DNA of 64,000 nucleotides, from NCBI RefSeq assembly GCF_039543645.1, contig NZ_BAABKD010000001.1:186001-250000 (forward strand). The letters run 5' to 3'. The notes below the pieces were generated by a model that was not told where the DNA came from, searched no databases, and saw only the letters and a list, made by a program, of their open reading frames with translations. The stretch comes from Paenalcaligenes hermetiae. GTDB lineage: Bacteria; Pseudomonadota; Gammaproteobacteria; Burkholderiales; Burkholderiaceae_B. The position numbers and the translations under genes are program-made. Shown in pieces: positions 44,893 through 54,224 of the stretch (positions are counted from its first letter, which is position 1; every line of letters begins with the position of its first letter).

Positions 44893-45834
44893 ATGCGACA
44901 TTCTTTGCCCTTTGGCTTACCTCGTCACCAAGTGCCCTCCATCACCGCGTTGCAGTGTTTTGAGGCCGCTGCACGCCACTTGAGTTTTACGCTGGCTGCC
45001 CAGGAGCTTAACCTGACCCAAAGTGCCGTCAGCAAACAAGTAGCACAACTTGAGTCCAACCTACAGACCCAACTATTTAGTCGGGTACGCAAACGTTTAA
45101 TTCTAAGCCCAGCCGGTCTGCGCTATCTACAACATACCCAAAAAATCCTCCAACATATCGAGCATGCCACCTTAGAAATGCTCAGCCAAGATGCCACATT
45201 AGAAACTCTTACCATCGGTGCTCACCCTAGCTTTGGGGCGTATTGGCTGATCCCCTACCTCAGTCCCTTTTTTCACCAACATCCACATATTCAATTAAAT
45301 TTTGTTGATTTACTCCACCCTCACGAGCGGTTGCATTTAGACTGTGATGCTGCCTTTTTATTTGGCCAGGGCAACTGGGAAGGCATCAGTGCACTTAAAT
45401 TATTTGATGAAGGCATGATTGCCGTCTGTCACCCCGATTTATTACAGCGCCATCCCGTCCAACAGGCCGCTGATCTACAACACATGACTCTCATTCAATG
45501 TGGCTCACGTCCCAACGCTTGGCATCAGTATCTCCTCGAACAAGGCGTCGAGCCACTACACAGCTATCAAGGCCCGCGCTTTGCCACGTGGTCAGCGTGC
45601 ATTCAAGCCGCACTCAGCGGATATGGAGTCGCCTTAGTGCCGCATTTTTTAGCTGCCCCCGCTTTAGCTAAGCAACACTTAATCCAACCATGGCCTGCCG
45701 AGCTGGCTAGTCAAGGGGCGTACTATTTAACCTATGCCGAGCACGAAGCCCACGAACCTGCACTACGCCAGTTTATTACCTGGATTCAAGCTAACCCCTG
45801 CATCACCGCAAACCATCATGAAAAAAAGGAATAA
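44893..45834 (+). CDS. LysR-family regulator, GcvA-like
   Basis: Transcription regulator, 313 aa. N-terminal winged helix-turn-helix at about 15-75 (ALQCFEAAARHLSFTLAAQELNLTQSAVSKQV), followed by a substrate-binding-like effector domain from about 100. Similar in opening to GcvA-type regulators of amino acid genes. Lies upstream of the ydiJ-hglS pair on the same strand, with a degenerate aminotransferase remnant between; it may control that lysine or aminoadipate branch. Divergent from rsmB with 75 bp between the starts. Confidence 0.92.
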   Translation: MRHSLPFGLPRHQVPSITALQCFEAAARHLSFTLAAQELNLTQSAVSKQVAQLESNLQTQLFSRVRKRLILSPAGLRYLQHTQKILQHIEHATLEMLSQDATLETLTIGAHPSFGAYWLIPYLSPFFHQHPHIQLNFVDLLHPHERLHLDCDAAFLFGQGNWEGISALKLFDEGMIAVCHPDLLQRHPVQQAADLQHMTLIQCGSRPNAWHQYLLEQGVEPLHSYQGPRFATWSACIQAALSGYGVALVPHFLAAPALAKQHLIQPWPAELASQGAYYLTYAEHEAHEPALRQFITWIQANPCITANHHEKKE

Positions 45835-45840
45835 ATCCAT

Positions 45841-46116
45841 GTGTTAATTTCGTTTGTCAGGCTCATGAAATTTTGGTGTGATGATGATTGGGCATCTGCG
45901 TGCAAGAAGCCATCAGTGCTTTGCCATGTATTAGGTAAAATAGAAAATGGCTTTGACGAAATCGTAGTGATAAATGGGTCATGCTCCAAAAAACAGCCAT
46001 TTGTGCCTAGCAGAGCAAGTCATCCTATGATGCGTCTATTCGCCCCGCTTACTATCGAAGCAGACACTCTGAACCAAGGGCTGGCGATTCTGGGTGACTG
46101 CTTAGCCCATTGCTAA
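45841..46116 (+). pseudogene. remnant of a class III aminotransferase (3' end only)
   Basis: An open frame of 91 codons starting with GTG. Its last 30 residues (HPMMRLFAPLTIEADTLNQGLAIL and on) look like the C-terminal end of class III PLP aminotransferases (RLLPPLTI...L..GLxIL), but no PLP-binding Lys, GGG loop or N-terminal domain exists upstream. The first 60 residues show no recognisable relation to it and are likely unrelated DNA fused in frame. No ribosome site precedes the GTG. So this 275-bp stretch between the LysR gene and ydiJ is most simply a deletion scar of an aminotransferase gene; an expressed short protein is not excluded. Confidence 0.6.
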
Positions 46117-46123
46117 GGAAGAC

Positions 46124-49100
46124 ATGAAACACATTGCCTTTTTACCTGTTCCGAACACGCCGCAAACGCAGCGTTATGCTGATTTCTTAACCGACTTAAA
46201 GCAACAAGGCTTTAAAGGTGAAATCGAATCGCATTATGCTAAACGCGTCGTGTTCGCTACGGATAACTCTGTCTATCAACGCTTACCTCAAGCCACCGTG
46301 TTTCCTCGACACACCGAGGACGTCATCTGTTTGACCCGCCTAGTAGCACAAGAAAAATACCGTGGCATTGTATTGAGTCCACGCGGCGGCGGCACCGGCA
46401 CCAACGGGCAGTCACTTACCGATGGCATCATGGTGGACTTATCCCGCCATATGAATCAAATTCTGCACATTGATGTTCGTGAGCGCGTTGCTATTGTGCA
46501 GGCAGGGGTAGTCAAAGACCAGCTCAACGCCGCACTCAAACCGCATGGCTTGTTCTTTGCCCCCGAACTTTCCACGTCGAACCGCGCTACCATTGGCGGC
46601 ATGATTAACACCGATGCCAGCGGCCAAGGCAGCTGCACTTATGGCAAAACCCGTGATCATGTTTTAGGGCTCAAAACCGTTGTCTTAGGGGGACATGTTC
46701 TAGATACCTTTGCTATAAGCGAAAACGAGCTTCCAGCATTTAAAAACGATCCTCAGTTTGGTGACATCTACCAGCAGATCGATGCTTTGATCACCACCCA
46801 TGCCCAAGCAATTCAAGACACTTTCCCTCCGCTAAACCGCTGCCTAACAGGCTATGATTTGCCGCATATCAAAGAAAATGGCGAATTTAACCTAAACAAC
46901 TTACTCTGCGGTTCCGAAGGCTCCTTAGGCTTTATTACCGAAGCCAAGCTCAATGTGTTGCCCATCCCCACCGAGCAGATTCTAGTCAACGTCCGCTATG
47001 CGGATTTTCAAGCGGCGCTGCGTGACGCCAAAGCACTCATGGCGCTCAAACCGCTCTCTATCGAAACAGTGGACTCCAAAGTCCTAGAGCTTGCGCAAAA
47101 TGACATTGTTTGGCACAGCGTTGCCGACTATTTCCCCGACAACGCCGACGGCACACCCACCCGCGGCATTAACTTAGTCGAATTTGCCGGTAATGATGAT
47201 GTTGCCTTAAAACAACAGGTCGATGCGTTTATCGACCACCTTGACCAAGACCAAAGCGTTACGCGCTTAGGCTACACCGTGGCCACCGGTGCCCAACAAG
47301 TCAACACCGTATATGGCATGCGTAAGCGCGCCGTCGGCCTGCTGGGTAACGTCCAAGGCGAAGTCCGCCCCCAACCTTTTGTGGAAGACACCGCCGTCCC
47401 CCCCGAAAACCTGGCCGATTTCATAGCCGAATTCAGAGCACTGTTGGACGAAGCTGAGCTCAGCTATGGCATGTTTGGGCACGTGGATGCGGGGGTGCTG
47501 CACGTGCGCCCCGCGCTCGATATGAAAGACCCCGAACAAGCGGCAAAAATCCGCCCCATCACCGACCAAGTGGTCGAGCTGGTACATAAATACGGTGGCG
47601 TACTCTGGGGGGAGCACGGCAAAGGCTTGCGCTCAGGTTATGCCCCTAAGTTTTTTGGTGATCTGTACCCCGTTCTCCAACAGATCAAAGCCCTCTTTGA
47701 TCCCTATAATCAGCTGAATCCGGGCAAAATCGCCACCCCCGCCACCCTACCCAATGCCACATTACTAGCAGTAGATGATGTCGCGTTTCGGGGGGATTTT
47801 GATCGCCAAATTTTTTCTTCTAACTGGCAACAGTTTGACAGCGCGGTGTACTGTAACGGAAACGGCGCTTGTTACAACTACGATGTGGACGATGCCATGT
47901 GTCCTTCGTGGAAAGCTACCCGCGACCGTTTACACTCTCCCAAAGGGCGCGCTTCGGCCATACGCGAATGGCTACGCTTACAAAACCAAGCGGGTGTGGA
48001 TCTTAGCCAATACCAAACCCCAAAAGGCTGGCTTGAACACGCCAAACAGTTTGGACAAAAACTAAAATTCACTTGGCAACAACCACGCAAAAAACAAAGC
48101 GATTATTCCCATCAGGTCTACGAAGCCTTAGACGGCTGCTTGTCCTGTAAATCCTGTGCTGGCCAATGCCCTATCAAGGTCAATGTGCCCGATTTTAAAT
48201 CCAAATTCTTACACTTGTATCACAGTCGCTATCTGCGCCCAATCAAAGACTATGCGGTAGCATCCCTAGAGTACGCATTGCCCTATGCTGCCAAAGTCCC
48301 TGCTCTCTATAACGGGGTCATGCGCCAACCCTGGGCACAAAAACTCATGGAAAAAACCATGGGGCTAAGCGATATTCCTTTACTTGCCGAAGACAATTGG
48401 CAAGAGCTACTTAACCGCTATGGGGCGCAGGTTGCCACACCAGAAACCTTGTCCCAACTGAGCTCCGAGCAAAAGCAAAATAGCGTGGTGTTGGTTCAAG
48501 ATGCGTTTACCCGTTATTTTGAAACCCCATTATGGGCAGACTGGCTCGAACTGCTGCATCAGCTAGATGTTCGTATCTTTATTGCCCCCTTTATGCCAAA
48601 CGGCAAACCGCTCCATGTTCATGGGTTTTTACCGGCATTTAAAAAACAAGCCCAACGCCATGCCCAGCGACTTCATCAATTTAGCCAACAGGGCGTGGCG
48701 TTAATTGGGATCGATCCAGCCATGACCTTGGTCTATCGCCAGGAATACCAACAAGCGCTCGCCCCCCACACCGCCGTACCCACCGTGCTTTTACCCCAAG
48801 AGTGGCTCCACCAGTGGCTCAGCGCCAAAGGCCTGGCCCCTAACGCTCCAGCCACCACCGCGGACAACACCTACTATTTGCTGGGACACTGCACAGAAAA
48901 AACCACAGCGCCCCAAGCAGCCGCTCTCTGGCGCGAGGTCTTTGCGCAATTTGGTTTGCATTTGGTGAATCTAGCCAGTGGCTGCTGCGGGATGGCGGGC
49001 ACCTATGGTCACGAGAGCCAGCACCAAGCCACCTCGGCCACCATTTATCAACAATCTTGGCAACCCATTGTGGCACGCCATGGTGCTAGTGGTCGCCTGC

Positions 49101-49201
49101 TTGCTACCGGCTACTCATGCCGTAGCCAAGTCGACCGCTTTAGCCAACAAAAAATCCAACACCCTTTACAGGTGTTAAAACATCACCAGCCTCTACATTA
49201 A
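46124..49201 (+). CDS. ydiJ: D-2-hydroxyglutarate dehydrogenase, YdiJ type (FAD + Fe-S)
   Basis: Large flavin and iron-sulphur protein, 1025 aa. FAD_binding_4 domain with PRGGGTGTNGQSL and the FAD region SNRATIGGMINTDASGQG at about 153-170; FAD oxidase C-terminal domain to about 560 (MFGHVDAGVLHVRP, WGEHGKG). A ferredoxin-like motif C-x2-C-x2-C-x3-CP at Cys672-Cys682, and a C-terminal CCG-type domain (SGCCGMAG near 953). The YdiJ family oxidises D-2-hydroxyglutarate to 2-oxoglutarate and feeds electrons to the membrane. Good AAGGAAG site before the ATG; followed after 17 nt by hglS, whose product makes D-2-hydroxyglutarate. Confidence 0.92.
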   Translation: MKHIAFLPVPNTPQTQRYADFLTDLKQQGFKGEIESHYAKRVVFATDNSVYQRLPQATVFPRHTEDVICLTRLVAQEKYRGIVLSPRGGGTGTNGQSLTDGIMVDLSRHMNQILHIDVRERVAIVQAGVVKDQLNAALKPHGLFFAPELSTSNRATIGGMINTDASGQGSCTYGKTRDHVLGLKTVVLGGHVLDTFAISENELPAFKNDPQFGDIYQQIDALITTHAQAIQDTFPPLNRCLTGYDLPHIKENGEFNLNNLLCGSEGSLGFITEAKLNVLPIPTEQILVNVRYADFQAALRDAKALMALKPLSIETVDSKVLELAQNDIVWHSVADYFPDNADGTPTRGINLVEFAGNDDVALKQQVDAFIDHLDQDQSVTRLGYTVATGAQQVNTVYGMRKRAVGLLGNVQGEVRPQPFVEDTAVPPENLADFIAEFRALLDEAELSYGMFGHVDAGVLHVRPALDMKDPEQAAKIRPITDQVVELVHKYGGVLWGEHGKGLRSGYAPKFFGDLYPVLQQIKALFDPYNQLNPGKIATPATLPNATLLAVDDVAFRGDFDRQIFSSNWQQFDSAVYCNGNGACYNYDVDDAMCPSWKATRDRLHSPKGRASAIREWLRLQNQAGVDLSQYQTPKGWLEHAKQFGQKLKFTWQQPRKKQSDYSHQVYEALDGCLSCKSCAGQCPIKVNVPDFKSKFLHLYHSRYLRPIKDYAVASLEYALPYAAKVPALYNGVMRQPWAQKLMEKTMGLSDIPLLAEDNWQELLNRYGAQVATPETLSQLSSEQKQNSVVLVQDAFTRYFETPLWADWLELLHQLDVRIFIAPFMPNGKPLHVHGFLPAFKKQAQRHAQRLHQFSQQGVALIGIDPAMTLVYRQEYQQALAPHTAVPTVLLPQEWLHQWLSAKGLAPNAPATTADNTYYLLGHCTEKTTAPQAAALWREVFAQFGLHLVNLASGCCGMAGTYGHESQHQATSATIYQQSWQPIVARHGASGRLLATGYSCRSQVDRFSQQKIQHPLQVLKHHQPLH

Positions 49202-49218
49202 AAATCTTAGGAGACCCC

Positions 49219-50610
49219 ATGAGCGCTACCTCTTTTGTTTCACCTAGCCAAATCCGCGCCCAGTTTTCTGCGGCCATGTCCGCCATGTACAAAAACGAAG
49301 TGCCCTTATATGGTGATCTGATGGATTTGGTGGCAGCAGTGAACCAGCACTGCTTAGAGCACGACCCCGCCTTGCGCCAACATCTGCACAACACCCATGA
49401 GCTGGCGCGATTAGACGAGGAGCGCCATGGAGCGATTCGGGTGGGCACCGCCCAAGAACTCCACACCATCCGTCGCTTATTTGCAGTCATGGGTATGTTC
49501 CCTGTAGGCTACTATGACCTAGCCCCTGCCGGTGTGCCGGTTCATTCCACCGCTTTTCGGGCTCTGCACGAAGACGAGCTAAAACAAAGCCCTTTTCGGG
49601 TATTTACGTCACTGCTGCGCTTAGAGCTTATCGACAACGCCACACTGCGTGATGACGCTGCCGCCATTTTGGCACGCCGACAAATCTTTACCCCTGGTGC
49701 GCTTGCACTTATTGAAAAACACGAACAACAGGGTGGGCTCCATGCTGCCGATGCCGAGCAATTTGTCCAAGAAGCGCTGGAAACCTTCCGTTGGCATGCC
49801 GACGCCACCGTAACCAGCACACAATACGACGCGCTACATGACCAGCATCGCTTGATCGCCGACGTGGTTGCATTTAAAGGCCCGCATATTAACCACCTGA
49901 CGCCTCGCACTCTGGATATTGATGCCGTACAACACCAAATGCCACTACGTGGTATTCAACCCAAAGCCGTCATCGAAGGCCCACCCCGCCGTCAACACCC
50001 CATTTTATTGCGCCAAACCAGCTTTAAAGCCCTAGAAGAGGCCGTACGCTTTACAGACCAACACGGCCACGAGCGTGGTAGCCACACCGCCCGCTTTGGG
50101 GAAATTGAACAGCGCGGTGCCGCCCTCACTACCAAAGGGCGCGAGCTATATGACCAACTGCTAGCTGCCACACGCAACGACATGGGCGGCGCCCCCACCG
50201 AAGCCAATGCTCAGCAGTATTACGCTACCCTAGAACACCATTTTCAGGCCTTCCCCGATGATTTATTCAGTCTATTCCAGCAAGATTTAGCGTATTTTCA
50301 TTACACTCCAACGGAACAAGGTTTAGCCAAAGCCGGCCAATACTCCACCGACACCTCCATCGCTCAGCTTGTTGAAAATGGTGATGTACAACTAGACCCT
50401 ATTGTGTACGAGGATTTTTTGCCCGTCAGTGCCGCGGGGATTTTTCAATCCAATCTGGGCGACAATCGCACCACTGAATACAAACAACTCTCTAACCAAG
50501 CGCGCTTTGAGCGCGATCTAGGCTGTGCTGTAATCGATGAACAAAGCATGTATCAAAAAACCGCGCAACGTTCTTTGACACAATGCTTAAAAGCCCTTGG
50601 CATGAAATAA
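49219..50610 (+). CDS. hglS: 2-oxoadipate dioxygenase/decarboxylase (DUF1338)
   Basis: DUF1338/YdcJ-family metalloenzyme, 463 aa, cytoplasmic. Known of the family: HglS uses iron and oxygen to turn 2-oxoadipate into D-2-hydroxyglutarate and CO2 in lysine breakdown. The conserved VPVHSTAFR is at residues 106-114 (His109 as likely metal ligand, Arg114 as substrate contact), and GPHINHLTPRTLDID near 215-229 supplies another likely metal His. Directly follows ydiJ, which would use the product; the two give 2-oxoglutarate. Good AGGAG site. Ends before a perfect 8-bp hairpin (50626-50645). Confidence 0.9.
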   Translation: MSATSFVSPSQIRAQFSAAMSAMYKNEVPLYGDLMDLVAAVNQHCLEHDPALRQHLHNTHELARLDEERHGAIRVGTAQELHTIRRLFAVMGMFPVGYYDLAPAGVPVHSTAFRALHEDELKQSPFRVFTSLLRLELIDNATLRDDAAAILARRQIFTPGALALIEKHEQQGGLHAADAEQFVQEALETFRWHADATVTSTQYDALHDQHRLIADVVAFKGPHINHLTPRTLDIDAVQHQMPLRGIQPKAVIEGPPRRQHPILLRQTSFKALEEAVRFTDQHGHERGSHTARFGEIEQRGAALTTKGRELYDQLLAATRNDMGGAPTEANAQQYYATLEHHFQAFPDDLFSLFQQDLAYFHYTPTEQGLAKAGQYSTDTSIAQLVENGDVQLDPIVYEDFLPVSAAGIFQSNLGDNRTTEYKQLSNQARFERDLGCAVIDEQSMYQKTAQRSLTQCLKALGMK

Positions 50611-50625
50611 TTCTTATTTATTCTC

Positions 50626-50645
50626 AGCGAGCCAACCGGCTCGCT
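50626..50645 (+). terminator. hairpin after hglS, possible terminator
   Basis: Perfect 8-bp stem AGCGAGCC/GGCTCGCT with a 4-nt AACC loop, 16 bases past the hglS stop. There is no U tract after it, so as an intrinsic terminator it would be weak; it may instead protect the mRNA 3' end. Confidence 0.45.
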
Positions 50646-50667
50646 GTTAGAGCCATATAATGTATGA

Positions 50668-51564
50668 ATGCAGCATATTTTAATTTTAGGTAAAGACGGA
50701 CAGGTTGGTACAGAATTACAACGTAGCTTATCTGCTCTAGGGCAAGTAACGGCGCTAGGTCGTGACCGCGCTGATTTATTAAATATAAAAGCATTACACA
50801 CTACGTTGGCGCAGATTCAACCCAGCGTCATCGTAAACGCCGCCGCCTATACTGCCGTGGACAAAGCCGAATCCGACCAAGCCACCGCACAGCGTATCAA
50901 CGCCGAAGCCATTGGCTGTATTGGGCAGTTTGCTTATAAAAATCATGCCCTAGTGGTGCATTATTCCACCGATTATGTCTTTGATGGTAAACAAACTACA
51001 CCCTATACCGAAAAAGACCAACCCAATCCTCAAAACGTCTATGGTCAAACCAAATGGGACGGGGAAATCGCCCTGCGCAACAGCGGCTGTGAGCAGCTAA
51101 TTTTTAGAACCAGCTGGGTATTTGCTGGGCACGGTAATAACTTTTTGCGCACGATGATGCGTTTAGCCATGCAGCGCGAACAGCTTACTGTAGTAGACGA
51201 TCAATTTGGAGCGCCAACCTCTGCTGAGCTGATCGCAGATGTGACAGCCCTTGCCATTTGGGCGTATCGTCGGCAACAAATGCCTTCGGGTTTATATCAT
51301 CTTACCGCCGCTGGTCAAACCAGTTGGCATGGCTTTGCTCGCTATATTGTGCAACAGATGATTGCGCATGGTATGCGCCCCCGCGTACAGCCTGACAATG
51401 TTTTGGCCATCCCCTCATCAGATTACCCAACCCCTGCCACACGCCCTGCTTTTTCTCATTTGGATAGTAGCTTGTTACTGGAGCAGCTAGACTTACAGTT
51501 GCCTCACTGGCAAACTCATGTACGACGTGCCGTAGCGCAATTAGCTCTATTTGCACAGCTTTAA
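50668..51564 (+). CDS. rfbD: dTDP-4-dehydrorhamnose reductase
   Basis: Last step of dTDP-L-rhamnose synthesis; reduces the 4-keto sugar with NAD(P)H. 298 aa, cytoplasmic. Rossmann motif GKDGQVGTEL near residue 8, HYSTDYVFDG near 100 and the YGQTKWDGE (Tyr/Lys) near 128. First gene of an rfbD-rfbA-rfbC-rfbB set. No ribosome site is clear before the ATG. Confidence 0.95.
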   Translation: MQHILILGKDGQVGTELQRSLSALGQVTALGRDRADLLNIKALHTTLAQIQPSVIVNAAAYTAVDKAESDQATAQRINAEAIGCIGQFAYKNHALVVHYSTDYVFDGKQTTPYTEKDQPNPQNVYGQTKWDGEIALRNSGCEQLIFRTSWVFAGHGNNFLRTMMRLAMQREQLTVVDDQFGAPTSAELIADVTALAIWAYRRQQMPSGLYHLTAAGQTSWHGFARYIVQQMIAHGMRPRVQPDNVLAIPSSDYPTPATRPAFSHLDSSLLLEQLDLQLPHWQTHVRRAVAQLALFAQL

Positions 51565-51590
51565 CCCCCTATTACAAAGCTTTAAACACA

Positions 51591-52460
51591 ATGGGCCACA
51601 AAGGTATCCTTTTAGCTGGCGGATCCAATACACGACTGTATCCTGTCACACTAGCGATTAATAAACAGCTTTTACCTATTTACGATAAACCCATGATTTA
51701 CTATCCGCTTTCTACGCTAATGTTAGCGGGTATACGCGATATTTTAGTGATTTCTACACCGCAAGACACACCACGGTTTGAGCAGCTGCTTGGTGATGGC
51801 TCACAATGGGGTTTAAATTTATCCTACGCCGTGCAGCCAAGCCCCGATGGCTTAGCCCAAGCCTATATGATTGGGGCAGACTTTGTCGGTAATCACCCCT
51901 CTGCATTAGTGCTGGGTGATAATATTTTCTATGGTCATCATTTTCATAAGCTATTACAAAGCTCCTGTCAACGACAGATCGGTGCCACAGTGTTTGCCTA
52001 CCACGTCCATGACCCTGAGCGTTATGGCGTAGTAGAGTTCGCCCCCACAGGAAAGGTCTTATCCCTAGAGGAAAAACCCACGCAACCTAAATCTAATTAT
52101 GCCGTCATGGGGTTATATTTTTATGATAATCAGGCCGTGCATTTAGTACGGGATCTTAAACCTTCGGCTCGCGGTGAATTAGAAATTACCGACTTAAATA
52201 AACTATACCTTGCCCAAAACCAACTTCATGTCGAGATTATGGGGCGAGGCTATGCTTGGCTCGATACGGGTACCCCGGATTCCTTACTAGAAGCGAGCCA
52301 GTTCATTGCCACCATTGAAAAGCGTCAAGGGCTAAAAATATCCTGTCCAGAAGAAATCGCTTATCGTCAAGGCTGGATAGATGCCGAGCAGCTACAACGC
52401 TTAGCCACACCACTAGCTAAAAATAGCTATGGGCAGTATTTAATGGGGTTATTGAAGTGA
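51591..52460 (+). CDS. rfbA: glucose-1-phosphate thymidylyltransferase
   Basis: First step of dTDP-rhamnose synthesis: dTTP plus glucose-1-phosphate to dTDP-glucose. 289 aa. The nucleotide-binding loop reads LAGGSNTRLYPVT with Asn where most relatives have Gly; PMIYYPLSTLMLAGI, VLGDNIFYG and GRGYAWLDTGT follow as usual. Its stop overlaps the GTG of rfbC. Confidence 0.96.
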   Translation: MGHKGILLAGGSNTRLYPVTLAINKQLLPIYDKPMIYYPLSTLMLAGIRDILVISTPQDTPRFEQLLGDGSQWGLNLSYAVQPSPDGLAQAYMIGADFVGNHPSALVLGDNIFYGHHFHKLLQSSCQRQIGATVFAYHVHDPERYGVVEFAPTGKVLSLEEKPTQPKSNYAVMGLYFYDNQAVHLVRDLKPSARGELEITDLNKLYLAQNQLHVEIMGRGYAWLDTGTPDSLLEASQFIATIEKRQGLKISCPEEIAYRQGWIDAEQLQRLATPLAKNSYGQYLMGLLK

Positions 52461-53008
52461 AAGCAACAGCCTTAGCTATTCCCGAAATATTCTTGATTGA
52501 ACCCAAGGTGTTCAATGATAAGCGAGGCTTCTTTTTTGAAAGTTTTAATCACCGCCTATTCGAAGCAGCAATTGGCCGTACAGTTAATTTTGTGCAAGAC
52601 AACCACTCTAAATCTGTTCAACATGTGTTACGCGGGCTGCACTTTCAAACTCAACAGCCTCAGGGCAAACTCATACGCGTGATACAGGGCGAGGTTTTTG
52701 ATGTGGCGGTGGATATTCGCCCGGACTCGCCTACCTGTGGCCAATGGGTAGGAACGTATTTATCAGCTGAAAACAAACACCAGCTCTGGGTGCCCGAGGG
52801 TTTTGCACATGGTTTTTTGGTGCTCTCCGAGAGCGCCGAGTTTTTATATAAAACCACGGATTATTATGCTCCACAGTTTGAAGTCACTATTGCTTGGAAT
52901 GACCCTGATTTAAATATTGACTGGCCTTTTACAGGAGATCCAATCCTATCTGCCAAAGATCAAGCAGCTATGAGCCTGAAAAGCTATTTAACTAACCAAT
53001 TTAAGTGA
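52457..53008 (+). CDS. rfbC: dTDP-4-dehydrorhamnose 3,5-epimerase
   Basis: Cupin-fold epimerase, 183 aa. Catalytic and binding marks: FKDxRG-like NDKRGFFFESF, VQDNHSKS, VLRGLHFQ with the catalytic His, VDIRPDSPTCGQW, and WVPEGFAHGFLVLSE. Starts with GTG inside the rfbA stop (GTGA overlap), a translational coupling. Confidence 0.96.
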   Translation: MKATALAIPEIFLIEPKVFNDKRGFFFESFNHRLFEAAIGRTVNFVQDNHSKSVQHVLRGLHFQTQQPQGKLIRVIQGEVFDVAVDIRPDSPTCGQWVGTYLSAENKHQLWVPEGFAHGFLVLSESAEFLYKTTDYYAPQFEVTIAWNDPDLNIDWPFTGDPILSAKDQAAMSLKSYLTNQFK

Positions 53009-53037
53009 TTTATCTACCTATGCCAATTGGAAAGCCT

Positions 53038-54093
53038 ATGCGTATCCTTGTAACTGGAGGAGCAGGTTTTATTGGATCTGCAGTGATTCGCCATTTAATC
53101 GATCACACGACTTTTCATGTTGCTAACCTCGACAAACTCACCTACGCGGGCAATGTGGCGTCTTTAGCTCACGCCAAAGACGCCGATCGCTATACCTTTT
53201 ATCACCATGACATTTGCGATGCCCAAGCGGTGGCACGTATTTTTTCAGAATTTAAGCCCACGACCGTCATGCATTTAGCGGCCGAATCGCACGTGGATCG
53301 ATCGATTACAGGGCCCGGTGCGTTTATTCAAACCAATATTGTAGGGACCTATACGCTTTTAGAAGCCGCACGAGATTACTGGACACAGTTACCCGAAACA
53401 GAGAAAACCGCGTTCCGTTTTCATCATGTGTCTACCGATGAGGTCTACGGCGATTTAGACGGTACCGACGATTTATTTACCGAAACCACCCCCTATGCTC
53501 CTAGCTCTCCGTATTCGGCCTCTAAAGCCAGCTCGGATCATTTAGTGCGCGCTTGGTATCGTACTTATGGGCTACCGGTGGTGATTACGAACTGCTCGAA
53601 TAACTATGGGCCATATCATTTCCCTGAAAAGCTGATTCCCCATATGATTCTGAGCGCATTGGCAGGCAAACCACTGCCGGTGTATGGTAACGGCCAGCAG
53701 ATTCGCGACTGGCTTTATGTCGAAGACCACGCCCGCGCCTTAGTCAAAGTCGCTACCTGTGGGGCTATTGGTGAAACCTATAATATCGGCGGTCATAATG
53801 AAAAAGCCAATATCGATGTCGTCAAACAGATTTGTGCTTTGCTCGATGAGATGCGTCCTTGGGTGGTCGATGGTCAGCCTAAACCGTACGCCGATTTAAT
53901 TACGTTTGTTACGGATCGCCCTGGGCACGATGTGCGCTATGCCATTGATGCTACTAAAATCGAACGCGAGCTAGGTTGGGCTCCTGAGGAAACCTTTGAA
54001 AGCGGTCTGCGCAAAACCGTGCAATGGTATTTAGATAATGAAAGCTGGTGGCAAGACGTGCTGAGCGGCAGCTATCGGCTTGAACGTATTTAA
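53038..54093 (+). CDS. rfbB: dTDP-glucose 4,6-dehydratase
   Basis: Extended short-chain dehydrogenase, 351 aa, making dTDP-4-keto-6-deoxyglucose. NAD motif TGGAGFIG near residue 7, HLAAESHVDRSI, the STDEVYGDL catalytic region and YSASKASSDH (Tyr-x3-Lys). The start at 53038 (MRILVTGG) has GGAAAG in front; the frame is open to a GTG at 53005 that overlaps the rfbC stop, an alternative coupled start. Completes the rhamnose set; the sugar likely goes to LPS or another glycan. Confidence 0.95.
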   Translation: MRILVTGGAGFIGSAVIRHLIDHTTFHVANLDKLTYAGNVASLAHAKDADRYTFYHHDICDAQAVARIFSEFKPTTVMHLAAESHVDRSITGPGAFIQTNIVGTYTLLEAARDYWTQLPETEKTAFRFHHVSTDEVYGDLDGTDDLFTETTPYAPSSPYSASKASSDHLVRAWYRTYGLPVVITNCSNNYGPYHFPEKLIPHMILSALAGKPLPVYGNGQQIRDWLYVEDHARALVKVATCGAIGETYNIGGHNEKANIDVVKQICALLDEMRPWVVDGQPKPYADLITFVTDRPGHDVRYAIDATKIERELGWAPEETFESGLRKTVQWYLDNESWWQDVLSGSYRLERI

Positions 54094-54109
54094 TCATAAC
54101 CCGACTCTC

Positions 54110-54130
54110 GCCATCACAAATTGTGATGGC
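54110..54130. other. 21-bp palindrome after rfbB
   Basis: A perfect 10-bp inverted repeat around a single central base: GCCATCACAA, A, TTGTGATGGC. It lies 17 bases past the rfbB stop and about 95 bases before the maleate isomerase start. It may fold in RNA as a terminator-like hairpin (no U tract follows) or serve as a protein-binding palindrome for the isomerase promoter. Confidence 0.5.
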
Positions 54131-54224
54131 AGCATGATCAAATACTGTTTTACGCACGACCAATGCGACGCTACACTACCTTTATCCTGTTAGTCATACC
54201 GATTTTTTTAAGGCGGAGACAAAA

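Noticed and set aside
45841..46020. Insertion sequence remnant
   Set aside because: The stretch is open in both directions in one frame, but no transposase motif or terminal repeat could be seen.
45841..46116. Intact small gene of 91 codons
   Set aside because: GTG start without a ribosome site, and only the end resembles a known family; listed as a pseudogene instead.
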